Shown: piece by piece, positions 8,329 to 16,674 of the stretch | Numbering within the stretch: position 1 is the first letter of the stretch | How the letters are laid out: every line of letters starts with the position of its first letter | NCBI GenBank assembly: GCA_042091915.1 | Contig: JBELGO010000001.1 | Location: 1-64,000, forward strand | Length of the DNA stretch: 64,000 nt | Origin: LSUCC0057 sp042091915 | GTDB taxonomy: Bacteria > Pseudomonadota > Gammaproteobacteria > Pseudomonadales > Porticoccaceae | Direction of reading: 5' to 3' | Position numbers and translations under genes: made by a program | Notes under the pieces: model-generated | Told to the model about the DNA's origin: nothing | Database searches by the model: none | The model's input: the letters and a program-made list of their open reading frames with translations, nothing else

Positions 8329-9225
8329 ATGGCGATCAATCACGACCTACAATCCGCTCAGCACTGGGGCGGACAAGGCAAGCAGTTGACTCTGTGCGGC
8401 GAATCCATTTTTGTCCGCCATCAAGTCAACCCAGGCAAACCAGTGTTGTTACTGCTGCACGGCTTTCCTTCTTCAAGCTGGGATTGGCAGCCACTTTGGC
8501 AACCTCTGGCAGAGCACTTTGAGCTGCTTACTTTAGACCTGCTCGGCTTTGGCTATTCGGCCAAGCCCAACCATCGCGACTACACTATCCACGGCCAGGC
8601 GGATATTGTTGAAGCTCTGCTGGCCACTAAACAGATCGAGCAGTGCCATTTGCTGGTGCATGATTACAGTGTCAGCGTCGCCCAAGAATTGTTGGCGCGC
8701 CAGGCCCAGAGCGGCAACCAGCGTTACGCAAGCTGCTGTTTTCTCAACGGCGGGCTGTTCCCAGAAACGCATCGCGCGCTCCTCACCCAGCGGCTGCTGT
8801 TGAGCCCGCTGGGCGGTCTAATTAACCGGCTGGCTGGCTACCGCCAATTTGCCGCCAGTTTTAGCCGCGTGTTTGGCCCCGCCAGCCAACCGACTGAGAA
8901 CCAGCTACAAGCTCATTGGTGGCTCATTAACCAAAACGACGGCAAACACCTGTTCCACAACCTAATTACCTATATTTTGGATCGCCGCAAATATCGCCAA
9001 CGCTGGTTGCAGCCGCTACAAAATAGCCCAGTACCCCTGGCGCTCATTAACGGATCCTGGGACCCCGTCTCAGGCCAGCATATGGTGGAGCGCTACCTAC
9101 AGCTCGGTTGCAGGTGTGACTACCTAGCCCAGCTGCCCGTTATAGGACACTACCCGCAGCTAGAATCGCCAACAAAGGTCTTAGAGAGTTACCTGCACTT
9201 TGCCGAACAGTCGCTACAGTGTTAG
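8329..9225 (+). CDS. Alpha/beta-fold hydrolase with an aspartate nucleophile (MEST/epoxide hydrolase-like)
   Basis: Cytoplasmic hydrolase of unknown substrate. The oxyanion-side motif LLHGFPSSSWDW is near residue 40. The nucleophile elbow reads LLVHDYSVSVAQELLARQ, with aspartate where serine hydrolases have serine, as in haloalkane dehalogenases, epoxide hydrolases and the MEST family (which has HDYGDTVAQELL-type elbows). Candidate acid and histidine lie in NGSWDPVSG and VIGHYPQLESP near the C-terminus. I choose the ATG at 8329, preceded by TTGAGGCAAACT, over an in-frame TTG at 8317. The gene converges on the glutathione transferase with a 4-base stop overlap. Dehalogenase and epoxide hydrolase activities are both possible. 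Confidence 0.8.
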   Translation: MAINHDLQSAQHWGGQGKQLTLCGESIFVRHQVNPGKPVLLLLHGFPSSSWDWQPLWQPLAEHFELLTLDLLGFGYSAKPNHRDYTIHGQADIVEALLATKQIEQCHLLVHDYSVSVAQELLARQAQSGNQRYASCCFLNGGLFPETHRALLTQRLLLSPLGGLINRLAGYRQFAASFSRVFGPASQPTENQLQAHWWLINQNDGKHLFHNLITYILDRRKYRQRWLQPLQNSPVPLALINGSWDPVSGQHMVERYLQLGCRCDYLAQLPVIGHYPQLESPTKVLESYLHFAEQSLQC

Positions 9226-9824
9226 CTCGCCGCCATCGGCAGATGGTTGGGTTGGCTGGCGATCTCCTCAAGCCAGCGGCACAGCTGTGGGTAGCCAGCG
9301 AGATCAAAACCGCCCTCTTCAGCAACGTGGGTATAAGCATAGAGACTAATGTCGGCCAAAGTTAACTGCTCGCCGACCAGATAGCGGCTGCACCGCAACT
9401 GCTGCTCCATCACCGCCAGTGCCCGATGACCGCCCTGTTGCTTACTGGCGTATTCAGCGCGGCGCTCTTCTGGCAAACCTAAGTAACGGTTTATGAAACG
9501 CGCTGTAGAAATATAAGGCTCGTAGCTGTACTGCTCAAAAAATTGCCACTGCAGGACCTTGGCGTGCAGATAGGAGTCGCTCGGCAGCAGCTCTGTGGCA
9601 GCTGCCAAGTAGTTAATAATCGCGTTCGACTCACTCAAACAGCGGCCATCATCGAGCACCAACAACGGAATCTTGGCGTTGGGGTTAAGGGCTGTAGATG
9701 GAGGTTGCTGCGTCTCGCAGGCAAGGATATCGATATCAAGCCACTGGTGCTGCAAGTTAAAGTGATGCAATACCCAAGCTACTTTGTAGCAGTTGCCCGA
9801 CTGATGATCGCCATATATCTGCAC
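9222..9824 (-). CDS. Glutathione S-transferase family protein
   Basis: Conjugates or exchanges glutathione on small electrophiles; substrate unknown. The N-terminal thioredoxin-like half ends in the glutathione-binding region NPNAKIPLLVLDDGRCLSESNAIINYLA, with the cis-Pro and the SESNAI serine motif. The all-helical C-terminal half contains LVGEQLTLADISLYAYTH. At 200 residues the length is normal. Start is GTG at 9824, with GAGGGGG five bases upstream. It follows a 65-residue hypothetical protein by 24 bases and a flavin oxidoreductase, suggesting a three-gene detoxification-type unit. Its TAA overlaps the TAG of the convergent hydrolase gene. Confidence 0.9.
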   Translation of the reverse strand: MQIYGDHQSGNCYKVAWVLHHFNLQHQWLDIDILACETQQPPSTALNPNAKIPLLVLDDGRCLSESNAIINYLAAATELLPSDSYLHAKVLQWQFFEQYSYEPYISTARFINRYLGLPEERRAEYASKQQGGHRALAVMEQQLRCSRYLVGEQLTLADISLYAYTHVAEEGGFDLAGYPQLCRWLEEIASQPNHLPMAAS

Positions 9825-9848
9825 CGTTGCCCCCTCGCTGTGGGCGCA

Positions 9849-10046
9849 CTACTCCTTGTCAGGTTTGGTGCGCACAACTGTTGTTTCAACTTTGTCATCT
9901 GCTAACTGTTGCTCAAGCTCATCAAGCGAGAGATAGTCGAGATCCCAGTGGTTACAGATATCATTGCGGTAACGCGTGTGGTTCTTATCGGTAGAACGCG
10001 ACTTTTTGCGATTGAAGTAGTCGAGCAATTTTTTACTGATACTCAT
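9849..10046 (-). CDS. Small hypothetical protein, 65 residues
   Basis: I do not recognise a family. The product is hydrophilic and strongly charged: a basic N-terminal third (KKLLDYFNRKKSR) followed by an acidic, leucine-rich stretch (LDYLSLDELEQQLADDK). No membrane segment, signal peptide or cysteine pair is seen. The ATG at 10046 has a strong GGGAGGT sequence about 7 bases upstream, which is the main evidence that it is real. It lies 14 bases after the flavin oxidoreductase gene and 24 bases before the glutathione transferase gene, in the same direction. Confidence 0.65.
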   Translation of the reverse strand: MSISKKLLDYFNRKKSRSTDKNHTRYRNDICNHWDLDYLSLDELEQQLADDKVETTVVRTKPDKE

Positions 10047-10060
10047 CCGCTCTACCTCCC

Positions 10061-11053
10061 TCAGCGATTCACTAGTGCCGCATGGCTTGCATTAGCCTCG
10101 CGGTACTCTGCCTCTAGTCGATCAATAAGAGCGGCAGCTTTGGGGCTGTCTTTGATTGAACCGACACCCTGCCCAGCAGACCAGACCGTCGTCCAAGCAC
10201 CTTTGGCCCTTTCGCCGCTGCTGTTATCGGCATCGACTGTCAGCTCTTCGCCAAAATCGATATCTTTTTTCGGCTCTAAGCTATCTGGGTCGAGGCCCAT
10301 TTGCACAATACTCGGGCGCAAGAAATTGGCGTAAACACCTGAGATATTCGGCGTATAGAGAATATCGGCAGCCGTGGTTTGCTCAATCATCTGGCGGTAT
10401 TCATCGACTACCAAGCTCTCTTGGGTATTGATAAAGCGAGTACCCAAGTAGGCCAAGTCAGCTCCCATCATCTGTGCGGTTGCGATATCGCGCCCAGTGG
10501 AGAGCGATCCCGCCAACAGGATAGTTTTGTCGAAGAACTGACGGATCTCATTGACCAGTGCAAATGGACTCGTGGTGCCGGCATGGCCGCCAGCACCGGC
10601 ACACACAGCGATCAAGCCGTCAGCACCGGCTTGTGCCGCTTTGGCGGCGTGGCGCGCATTGATAACATCGTGAAAGACCACTCCGCCATAGCTGTGGACG
10701 CTATCAATAAGCTCGGCGACCGCCCCCAGCGAGGTAATAATCAGCGGTACCTCATGCTTTATACAAAGCGCTAGGTCCGCCTCAAGACGCGGGTTCGATT
10801 TGTGCACAATAAGATTGACGCCAAATGGTGCCGGTTCACTGCCGGTTGCCGCAGCGTGCTCGGCCAGTGCAGCTTTTATCTCTATCAACCACGCTTCAAA
10901 TCCTTCACTGGTGCGCTGATTGAGCGCTGGAAAGGTACCGACGACGCCGGCCTTGCAGCACTCTATGACCAACTCTGGGCCCGAAGTTAAGAACATGGGT
11001 GCCGCGACTACCGGTAGGCGCAGGCGATCTTTAAAGATGGTTGGCAGTGACAT
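10061..11053 (-). CDS. NAD(P)H-dependent flavin oxidoreductase / nitronate monooxygenase family
   Basis: FMN enzyme of the 2-nitropropane dioxygenase/FabK-like TIM-barrel family, probably oxidising alkyl nitronates or reducing quinones; the natural substrate cannot be told. Visible marks are PVVAAPMFLTSGPEL at the N-terminus, FGVNLIVHKSNPR, the glycine-rich GADGLIAVCAGAGGHAGT, and the phosphate-binding LLAGSLSTGRDI with MGADLAYLGTRFINTQES after it. Length 330 is typical. AAGGAG lies close before the ATG at 11053. It leads a co-directional group with the small protein and the glutathione transferase. Confidence 0.85.
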   Translation of the reverse strand: MSLPTIFKDRLRLPVVAAPMFLTSGPELVIECCKAGVVGTFPALNQRTSEGFEAWLIEIKAALAEHAAATGSEPAPFGVNLIVHKSNPRLEADLALCIKHEVPLIITSLGAVAELIDSVHSYGGVVFHDVINARHAAKAAQAGADGLIAVCAGAGGHAGTTSPFALVNEIRQFFDKTILLAGSLSTGRDIATAQMMGADLAYLGTRFINTQESLVVDEYRQMIEQTTAADILYTPNISGVYANFLRPSIVQMGLDPDSLEPKKDIDFGEELTVDADNSSGERAKGAWTTVWSAGQGVGSIKDSPKAAALIDRLEAEYREANASHAALVNR

Positions 11054-11207
11054 ATTGGCTCCTTTAAGAGTGTGAAATTATCAGTTTTTTATTGCGCGTC
11101 AAACTTGGCAACGGCTGTGTAGGATTCAAAATAATACACCACACAGTAACCGAGTTACCTCTCCTCTAACCACTTAGCTGCGGCAGACAAGATAGCTTAA
11201 ATCTGAT

Positions 11208-12113
11208 ATGGCCGATCAGCCGTATGTCAGACTGGCCAAAAGCCGGTTTTCGGCTATGTTTAAAGAGCTTTTTCTCTCTTTGGATACGACCATGCACACA
11301 CCTGCAGCGCATTTTTTCCACCGCTATTATCTTTTATTTATTGCTCTGTTGTTAGCGGGCAACGGTCTGCTCGGCTACTGCCTCTACCAGGTCACCTCTG
11401 CTGCACCGTCGCTACCCACAGCATCGATAATGTCACAAGTTACGCCACAACAACTCAATCCAGCGCACCCGTTGTTGGGCGAAACTCTTCAGCCCACTAG
11501 CGAACGGGCTATTCTCGCTCAGCAGCTCAAGTTGCGGCTCTGGAGTGGCTATACCCCAACCAGTGATAGTTACTGGCAAGCCGATTACACCCCGTTGTCT
11601 AAACAGTGGCTTGAACACCGCCGCCGCTGGCTGCTCAATAGCCGCACAGAACTTTTGCAACTGTTCGGGCCATCGGCAGTTTACGAGCCGCTGTTTAGCG
11701 ATTTTTTCTTCCCGCTGCGCGAGCTCTTGCCGTTCTTGTCCAGTGCAGCACAAGCGCGTTTGTATGCCGCATCGATCTATACTCAAGCCACCCAAAAATG
11801 GCCCGATACTAAAACGGAGCGAGAGAATTACTATCACTTCGCAGCGCTCTCTAAGGGATTGAATTTGAGTGGCGGGCTCAACCCGCCGGAACAATTTGAA
11901 TTTGCATTGCGCTATTCACCGACTGCACAGCTATTGCGAAGCAGCGGTATTGCCCTGCAAGAGGAGCAATTTAGAACTCTGCTGAGCCGCGCAATGGCCT
12001 ACAAAAAAAGACCGACCACAGCGCGCTTAGAACAGTTGCGCGAGATCTTACTCGAGCTGCCCAAAACCGATCAGCGCCAGCAATTAATGGCGCGCCTGAT
12101 GAGCGCGGGTTAA
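11208..12113 (+). CDS. Hypothetical single-pass membrane protein
   Basis: No family recognised. One clear membrane segment follows a short N-terminal part (YYLLFIALLLAGNGLLGYCLY, about residues 40-60), so most of the protein is probably periplasmic. The remainder is rich in Leu, Gln and Arg and looks helical, with an aromatic patch FSDFFFPLRELLPFL. The start is uncertain: the ATG at 11208 lacks a Shine-Dalgarno sequence, while the internal ATG at 11292 has GGA about 8 bases upstream and would leave a short cytoplasmic tail before the membrane segment. A lipase-foldase (LifO) was considered because of topology, but its signature motif is not seen. It converges on fabY with a 4-base overlap. 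Confidence 0.6.
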   Translation: MADQPYVRLAKSRFSAMFKELFLSLDTTMHTPAAHFFHRYYLLFIALLLAGNGLLGYCLYQVTSAAPSLPTASIMSQVTPQQLNPAHPLLGETLQPTSERAILAQQLKLRLWSGYTPTSDSYWQADYTPLSKQWLEHRRRWLLNSRTELLQLFGPSAVYEPLFSDFFFPLRELLPFLSSAAQARLYAASIYTQATQKWPDTKTERENYYHFAALSKGLNLSGGLNPPEQFEFALRYSPTAQLLRSSGIALQEEQFRTLLSRAMAYKKRPTTARLEQLREILLELPKTDQRQQLMARLMSAG

Positions 12114-14020
12114 TCGCGCTCGAGCATATCTTGCCAGGGATTGGTGGTATCAAACTCAACCGGTTGATCAAACCCAGGCAGCGTTATTTGGCTCTCGGTC
12201 AGATGCAGTTGAGCAACATCGACTTGGTCTTCACCAAACCGGTAGATGACATCTAACTGCCCCGCATCAGCGCGTTTTAGGTAGGCATCGGCTTGCTGAC
12301 GTGTCTGTTCGCGGCGCTCACAGTAACTGGCAAAGGCTTGTCCGTAGCGGTTAGCTAGCATAGTGTCGACCAACTCAGGAGCTATGACTACACCGGTCGC
12401 ATTGTTGCCACCAAATCCTTTAGAGTTAATGAACGCCACTTGACGAGGGGTGTTTCGACAATCTAAATCAGCTAGCGGGAAGTTGAGATTCGATTGGAAG
12501 ACATCGTCCGCTACTTTATCTATAGTTTTAATCCCAGGCACCCACTGGTACTTAAATATCCCCAGGGCGGAAATTAACTGATCGCCACTGGCCGCGGTGA
12601 GAGAGTGCCCTACATACGCTTTGGGCGCAGTGACAGGCCAATCTTTAATACCAAACTTATCTGCAACTAAGTCAAACATGTGCGATTCGGTAATTCGGTT
12701 TGCCGGTGTGCTCGAACCGTGCGCGTAAACCACACTGTTTTTGCGCACCGTGTCGATACCTACCACCGCAGCGGCCTTAGCAACCGCTTTGGCAAAGCAG
12801 ACATAGTTACCTGCCCCAGGCGCCGAGATCGACTTTTTAACGCCATCGGCATTGATGTAAACCGCTGGTACGGCGCCGTGAATATCAGCTCCCAACTCGA
12901 GGGCTAGAGCATCATCCATCAACACTACAAATTGGGCACCTTCACCCACAGTGAATCCGACGTTATCGCCAAATGGGCGGCTGGCGCGGCGCCAGTCCGG
13001 GCTGTCACTGCCATCTAATTTACAGAGATTCTCGTCACTGGCCAGAGCGCCCATCGCGGAAAAGCCCTCTATCACCTCGGGCGTAGCGACTGCCTCTGCA
13101 TTACCAACAATGGCTAAACGCCGCGCACCACTGGTGATATCGCGCACCGCAGCCTGCAAGACAAACAAAAAGCTCGCACAGGCACCGGTAATCGCCTCTG
13201 TATGGCCAACACTACCGAGCACATAGGCATTGATAAAATCAGCGGGCATTGAGTTGAGCCCCATCGGCAGATGTTTAGCCGTAGTGCGGCCGCCGAGCAA
13301 ACGCGACTGCAGCATGCCGGCCAAACCTTCACTGGTCAGCTGGCTGATACTTGAGGAATAAGTACCTATTTGATCGGGGCGCACCGCATTAAGTAGTTTG
13401 GGTAGCTCTATGCCAGTGCTGTAGAGGGCGTCGCTGGCACCGAGTATGGCCGCCTGCAAACCGCGCGGGTGAAAGCGCGAGTTATAGTGCGCCGCCATAT
13501 CAAAACCACTCGGCAGCTGGCCCGCGGCTTTCACACCCAACGAGTAATACTGGCGCAATAGCAACTCATCTTGGCCGTCACTGCTAACCAGCACTGTACC
13601 GTCTTCGCGCTCTTGGCACTGCCAGCCAGCGGGGATTTGAGCGGGCATATCGCGCTTGGCTATGACAAATTCAGTGGCCGTATTGGCGGCAATATTTTTT
13701 TGCTCGAGCACTCGATCGGGGTCAAAATTTTCAATCTTGCGAATTAGCGTACCGGCCAGAACTTGCTCACCGTAACGCTCGGCTACAGCGGCAGCATCGA
13801 GCAGCTCTCCCTCTGCACTGCGGTAACCAGCCTCATCCCAGCTCACCAGCTGCATCAGGCAGGCCAAACCGACCAATGTCTGCTCGCGCTCTTTTGCAGC
13901 CAAGGACTCAATTACCATGCGCCGGTAACCCTGATGGCCAGAACTGCGTCCCGCTGGGTTATAACCCCCAAAACCGACAATAACAGGAAGTGAAGTAGGT
14001 GCTAAGGTTGAGTGGCTCAT
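12110..14020 (-). CDS. fabY: Beta-ketoacyl-ACP synthase FabY
   Basis: Large condensing enzyme of the FabY type; in Pseudomonas aeruginosa FabY starts fatty acid synthesis by joining acetyl-CoA and malonyl-ACP in place of FabH. The N-terminus LPVIVGFGGYNPAGRSS and the 636-residue length match that family and are much longer than FabB/FabF. The catalytic cysteine is in ITGACASFLFVLQAA (about residue 281), and the two histidines are in VYAHGSSTPANR and YVGHSLTAASGDQ. I place the start at 14020, preceded by AAGGATATCAGC, instead of the longer frame to 14044. A divergent AraC-type regulator begins 91 bases away. Confidence 0.9.
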   Translation of the reverse strand: MSHSTLAPTSLPVIVGFGGYNPAGRSSGHQGYRRMVIESLAAKEREQTLVGLACLMQLVSWDEAGYRSAEGELLDAAAVAERYGEQVLAGTLIRKIENFDPDRVLEQKNIAANTATEFVIAKRDMPAQIPAGWQCQEREDGTVLVSSDGQDELLLRQYYSLGVKAAGQLPSGFDMAAHYNSRFHPRGLQAAILGASDALYSTGIELPKLLNAVRPDQIGTYSSSISQLTSEGLAGMLQSRLLGGRTTAKHLPMGLNSMPADFINAYVLGSVGHTEAITGACASFLFVLQAAVRDITSGARRLAIVGNAEAVATPEVIEGFSAMGALASDENLCKLDGSDSPDWRRASRPFGDNVGFTVGEGAQFVVLMDDALALELGADIHGAVPAVYINADGVKKSISAPGAGNYVCFAKAVAKAAAVVGIDTVRKNSVVYAHGSSTPANRITESHMFDLVADKFGIKDWPVTAPKAYVGHSLTAASGDQLISALGIFKYQWVPGIKTIDKVADDVFQSNLNFPLADLDCRNTPRQVAFINSKGFGGNNATGVVIAPELVDTMLANRYGQAFASYCERREQTRQQADAYLKRADAGQLDVIYRFGEDQVDVAQLHLTESQITLPGFDQPVEFDTTNPWQDMLERD

Positions 14021-14111
14021 GCTGATATCCTTGATTAATTCCATGCATTGTAGCTAATAGAGAAGGCCTTTATTGTAGCTTTACTGCCATCTATTAACGT
14101 AATATTGCCAA

Positions 14112-15095
14112 ATGAAGATAAACGTTGCACTTTTACTCTGTGAAGGGATGTTGATTTCTGGCTCAACACTGGCAGCGGAGATTTTGCACTTCGCTCAGGC
14201 CATGGCGCGAGCGCAGCGACACCCCATCAAACAGGTAAATTTGCACTGGGTAGTAGACAGCGGCGTCGGCGTTACCTGCTCTGCCGGTTTAAAAGTACCC
14301 GCTACCGCCTGTCTAGCTGATTTGGACGACACACCTCTTGATCTTATCCATGTCCCTGCCCTGTGGCGCAACCCGCGCCGCGCACTCACTCGCCACAATG
14401 CGTATTTAGGTTGGCTAAAAGCACAGCAACAACGCAACACTGCCATGGCTGCCGTGGGTACTGGCGTCTGTTTTTTGGCTGCAGCGGGGCTCTTGGAAGG
14501 CCGCAATGCGACGACACACTGGCACTATTTCGATCAGATGCAACGCGACTATCCCGCTGTAAAACTGCAACGCCAACTGTTCTCTACCCAGGTCGGCAAT
14601 CTCTACTGCGCCGCCAGCGTTAACGCTATGGCTGAGGTGATGATGCTATTAGTGGAGAGAATATTTGGACGCATTATTGCCCGTCAGGCACAGCGCAACT
14701 TCTTTCATGAGATCCGCAACTTAACTAATGCTGACGATCCAAACGTTGAACGCATAAGCGATGAAACTATCTTGCAAGTGCAGATCTGGCTGCAGGACAA
14801 CCTACACCGCAAAGTTTGCTTAGATGATCTTGCTGCCCAGTTTGGGCTCTCGCCGCGCACACTGCACCGACGCTTTAACAGCGCTACAGAATCAACTCTG
14901 GGTAACTACTTATTAGAAAAGCGCATGCAGTTTTGCTGTGAACTCCTTCGCGACACCGATCTCAATATCGGTGAAATAGCACTGAGAGGTGGATTTGAAA
15001 ACGCCAGCTGGTTTGCCCAGCGGTTCAAACAGTGGAGTGGCTCAACGGCTTCAGAGTATCGCAAGACAGTGCGCGCGAAGCTGTTTAGCGACTAG
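14112..15095 (+). CDS. GlxA-like AraC-family transcriptional regulator
   Basis: Two-domain regulator. Residues 1-200 form a DJ-1/PfpI (class I glutamine amidotransferase-like) domain, shown by MKINVALLLCEGMLISGST and by AAGLLEGRNATTHWHYFD. Residues 215-320 form an AraC HTH pair (DDLAAQFGLSPRTLHRRF, then IGEIALRGGFENASWFAQRFKQW). The usual cysteine at the nucleophile elbow (CTGAF-type) is replaced: here it reads AVGTGVCFLAAAG. The domain is therefore probably a ligand sensor without catalysis, as in most members. It is divergent from fabY with a 91-base shared spacer, so control of fabY is plausible but unproven. Its TAG overlaps the stop of the decayed gene downstream. Confidence 0.85.
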   Translation: MKINVALLLCEGMLISGSTLAAEILHFAQAMARAQRHPIKQVNLHWVVDSGVGVTCSAGLKVPATACLADLDDTPLDLIHVPALWRNPRRALTRHNAYLGWLKAQQQRNTAMAAVGTGVCFLAAAGLLEGRNATTHWHYFDQMQRDYPAVKLQRQLFSTQVGNLYCAASVNAMAEVMMLLVERIFGRIIARQAQRNFFHEIRNLTNADDPNVERISDETILQVQIWLQDNLHRKVCLDDLAAQFGLSPRTLHRRFNSATESTLGNYLLEKRMQFCCELLRDTDLNIGEIALRGGFENASWFAQRFKQWSGSTASEYRKTVRAKLFSD

Positions 15096-15364
15096 CCAGC
15101 TGTTTGCAGCCGCCGGATAATTTGCGATTGAAGTTGAGCAACTTGCTCAAAGAGCACAACGGCTTTTTCAATCTCTCCCGCATTGCGATAGAACTGAGCT
15201 AGCTTATAAAGCTGCTCGACTGATTTTGGTTGGTCTAGGAGCGCATCTCGCCACGGCGAGCTCTTCAGATATTTCCAGTAGAGCCTTGCTCGTTCGGTCT
15301 CTTACCAAGCCTGCCGTGGTTTATTGCCCGTTATGTCATGCAGAATAGACGCATCAGCATTTTT
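15092..15364 (-). pseudogene. Decayed gene remnant, TPR-like C-terminal end
   Basis: The 356-base space between the AraC gene and serA holds an open minus-strand stretch that reads like protein but cannot start. After a TAA at 15302-15304 it gives ETERARLYWKYLKSSPW, then LYKLAQFYRNAGEIEKAVVLF, and ends in a TAG at 15092. Reading through the TAA upstream gives GNKPRQAW before another stop (TGA, 15365-15367), so CAA to TAA is a simple explanation of the break. No ATG, GTG or TTG in frame precedes the conserved part. The helix pair with AQFYRNAGEIEKA resembles a tetratricopeptide repeat. The TAG overlaps the convergent AraC stop by four bases, as with intact neighbours. Confidence 0.5.
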
Positions 15365-15451
15365 TCAGATGACCGGTTAAGAGTGACAGAGGGGTTCCAA
15401 TGACTATCTATTTTATTTAGCAAATAGAGGTGTTACCTATTTCTAGACTGC

Positions 15452-16621
15452 TCAGATCACGCGCACATGGGTCACACCATCCACAGCGGCAATGGCAGCT
15501 CGAGTACTTTCGCCCACCTCACCCTCAACATCGACAATGTTGTAGGCGACATCGCCGCGGCTTTTGTTGACCATATCTACAACGTTCAACTCACTCTCTG
15601 CCAGCACAGCTAAGACATTACCCAATACTTTGGGCACATTATTATTGCTGAAGGTGATACGGGTTCCACCGTTTCGCTCCATCACCGTTTTCGGGTAGTT
15701 AACCGAGTTGACGATATTTCCATCTTGCAGAAAATCCATCAGCTGGTTGGCTGCCATGATGGCGCAGTTCTCTTCCGCTTCAGCGGTACTGGCACCGATA
15801 TGGGGCATGGTAATGACATCTTTGCGGCCGAGAAGCTCAGGGCGCGGGAAATCTGTAATGTAACCACCCAGAGCGCCTGCATTTAACGCATCCAAAACAG
15901 CGGCTGTATCGACGATCTCTTCGCGAGCAAAATTGAGAATTTTCGCGCTCGGCTTCATTCCTGCTAGTGTCTCACTGTTAATTAAGTGACGCGTCGCTTC
16001 AATAGCAGGGACATGCAGAGTGATAAAATCTGAACGCCCCAGCAGGGTCTGTAAGTTCTCCATGCGCTCAACTCGGCTTGAGAGCTGCCAAGCGGCTTCT
16101 ACCGAAATAGCCGGGTCGTAACCTATCACGTTCATGCCCAGCTCCACGGCCATGTTGGCCACAAGGGCACCGATAGCGCCAAGACCGACAATGCCGAGGG
16201 TTTTACCGACGATCTCGCCACCGGCAAAGTGCTTTTTTTGCGCTTCGAGCAATTTACCCATCTCGCCGGCATCGCTCATTTCGGTGAGCCCTTGCACGTA
16301 GTTGATGCCGCCATAGATATCGCGCGAGCCCATCAACAGACCGGCCAAGATCAGCTCTTTAACCGCATTGGCGTTAGCGCCGGGAGTGTTGAATACCACA
16401 ATCCCTTTCGCCGTATATTCTTCGACTGGGACATTGTTCGTGCCGGCACCGGCGCGAGCGACCGCAACCACACTCGAGGGTACCGGTTCGCCATGGAGTT
16501 TGTGGCTGCGCAAAATGTAGGCATCGGGCTCGTTAAATTCGCTGGCTATCTCGTAATTTTCTCGGGGGAAACGATCTAAACCTTTACTTGAGATAGCGTT
16601 GTATGTGCGAATTTTAAACAT
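15452..16621 (-). CDS. serA: D-3-phosphoglycerate dehydrogenase
   Basis: NAD-dependent first step of serine synthesis, oxidising 3-phosphoglycerate. The Rossmann motif GLGAIGALVANMA is near residue 143; catalytic elements follow in FAREEIVDTAAV and PHIGASTAEAEENC. The C-terminal 70 residues form an ACT domain (VVDMVNKSRGDVAYNIVDVEGE), the usual site of serine feedback. At 389 residues it is a short SerA type close to the E. coli length class. It follows serC by 53 bases on the same strand, so both enzymes of the pathway are probably made together. Confidence 0.94.
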   Translation of the reverse strand: MFKIRTYNAISSKGLDRFPRENYEIASEFNEPDAYILRSHKLHGEPVPSSVVAVARAGAGTNNVPVEEYTAKGIVVFNTPGANANAVKELILAGLLMGSRDIYGGINYVQGLTEMSDAGEMGKLLEAQKKHFAGGEIVGKTLGIVGLGAIGALVANMAVELGMNVIGYDPAISVEAAWQLSSRVERMENLQTLLGRSDFITLHVPAIEATRHLINSETLAGMKPSAKILNFAREEIVDTAAVLDALNAGALGGYITDFPRPELLGRKDVITMPHIGASTAEAEENCAIMAANQLMDFLQDGNIVNSVNYPKTVMERNGGTRITFSNNNVPKVLGNVLAVLAESELNVVDMVNKSRGDVAYNIVDVEGEVGESTRAAIAAVDGVTHVRVI

Positions 16622-16674
16622 GGTAAATACCTAGAATTATTTGCTGTGCCGCCAAAGACGGGTAATTGTATGGT

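Noticed and set aside
11208..12113. Lipase-specific foldase (LifO)
   Set aside because: The topology is similar, but the Rxx-FDY-type motif is not seen and no lipase gene is nearby.
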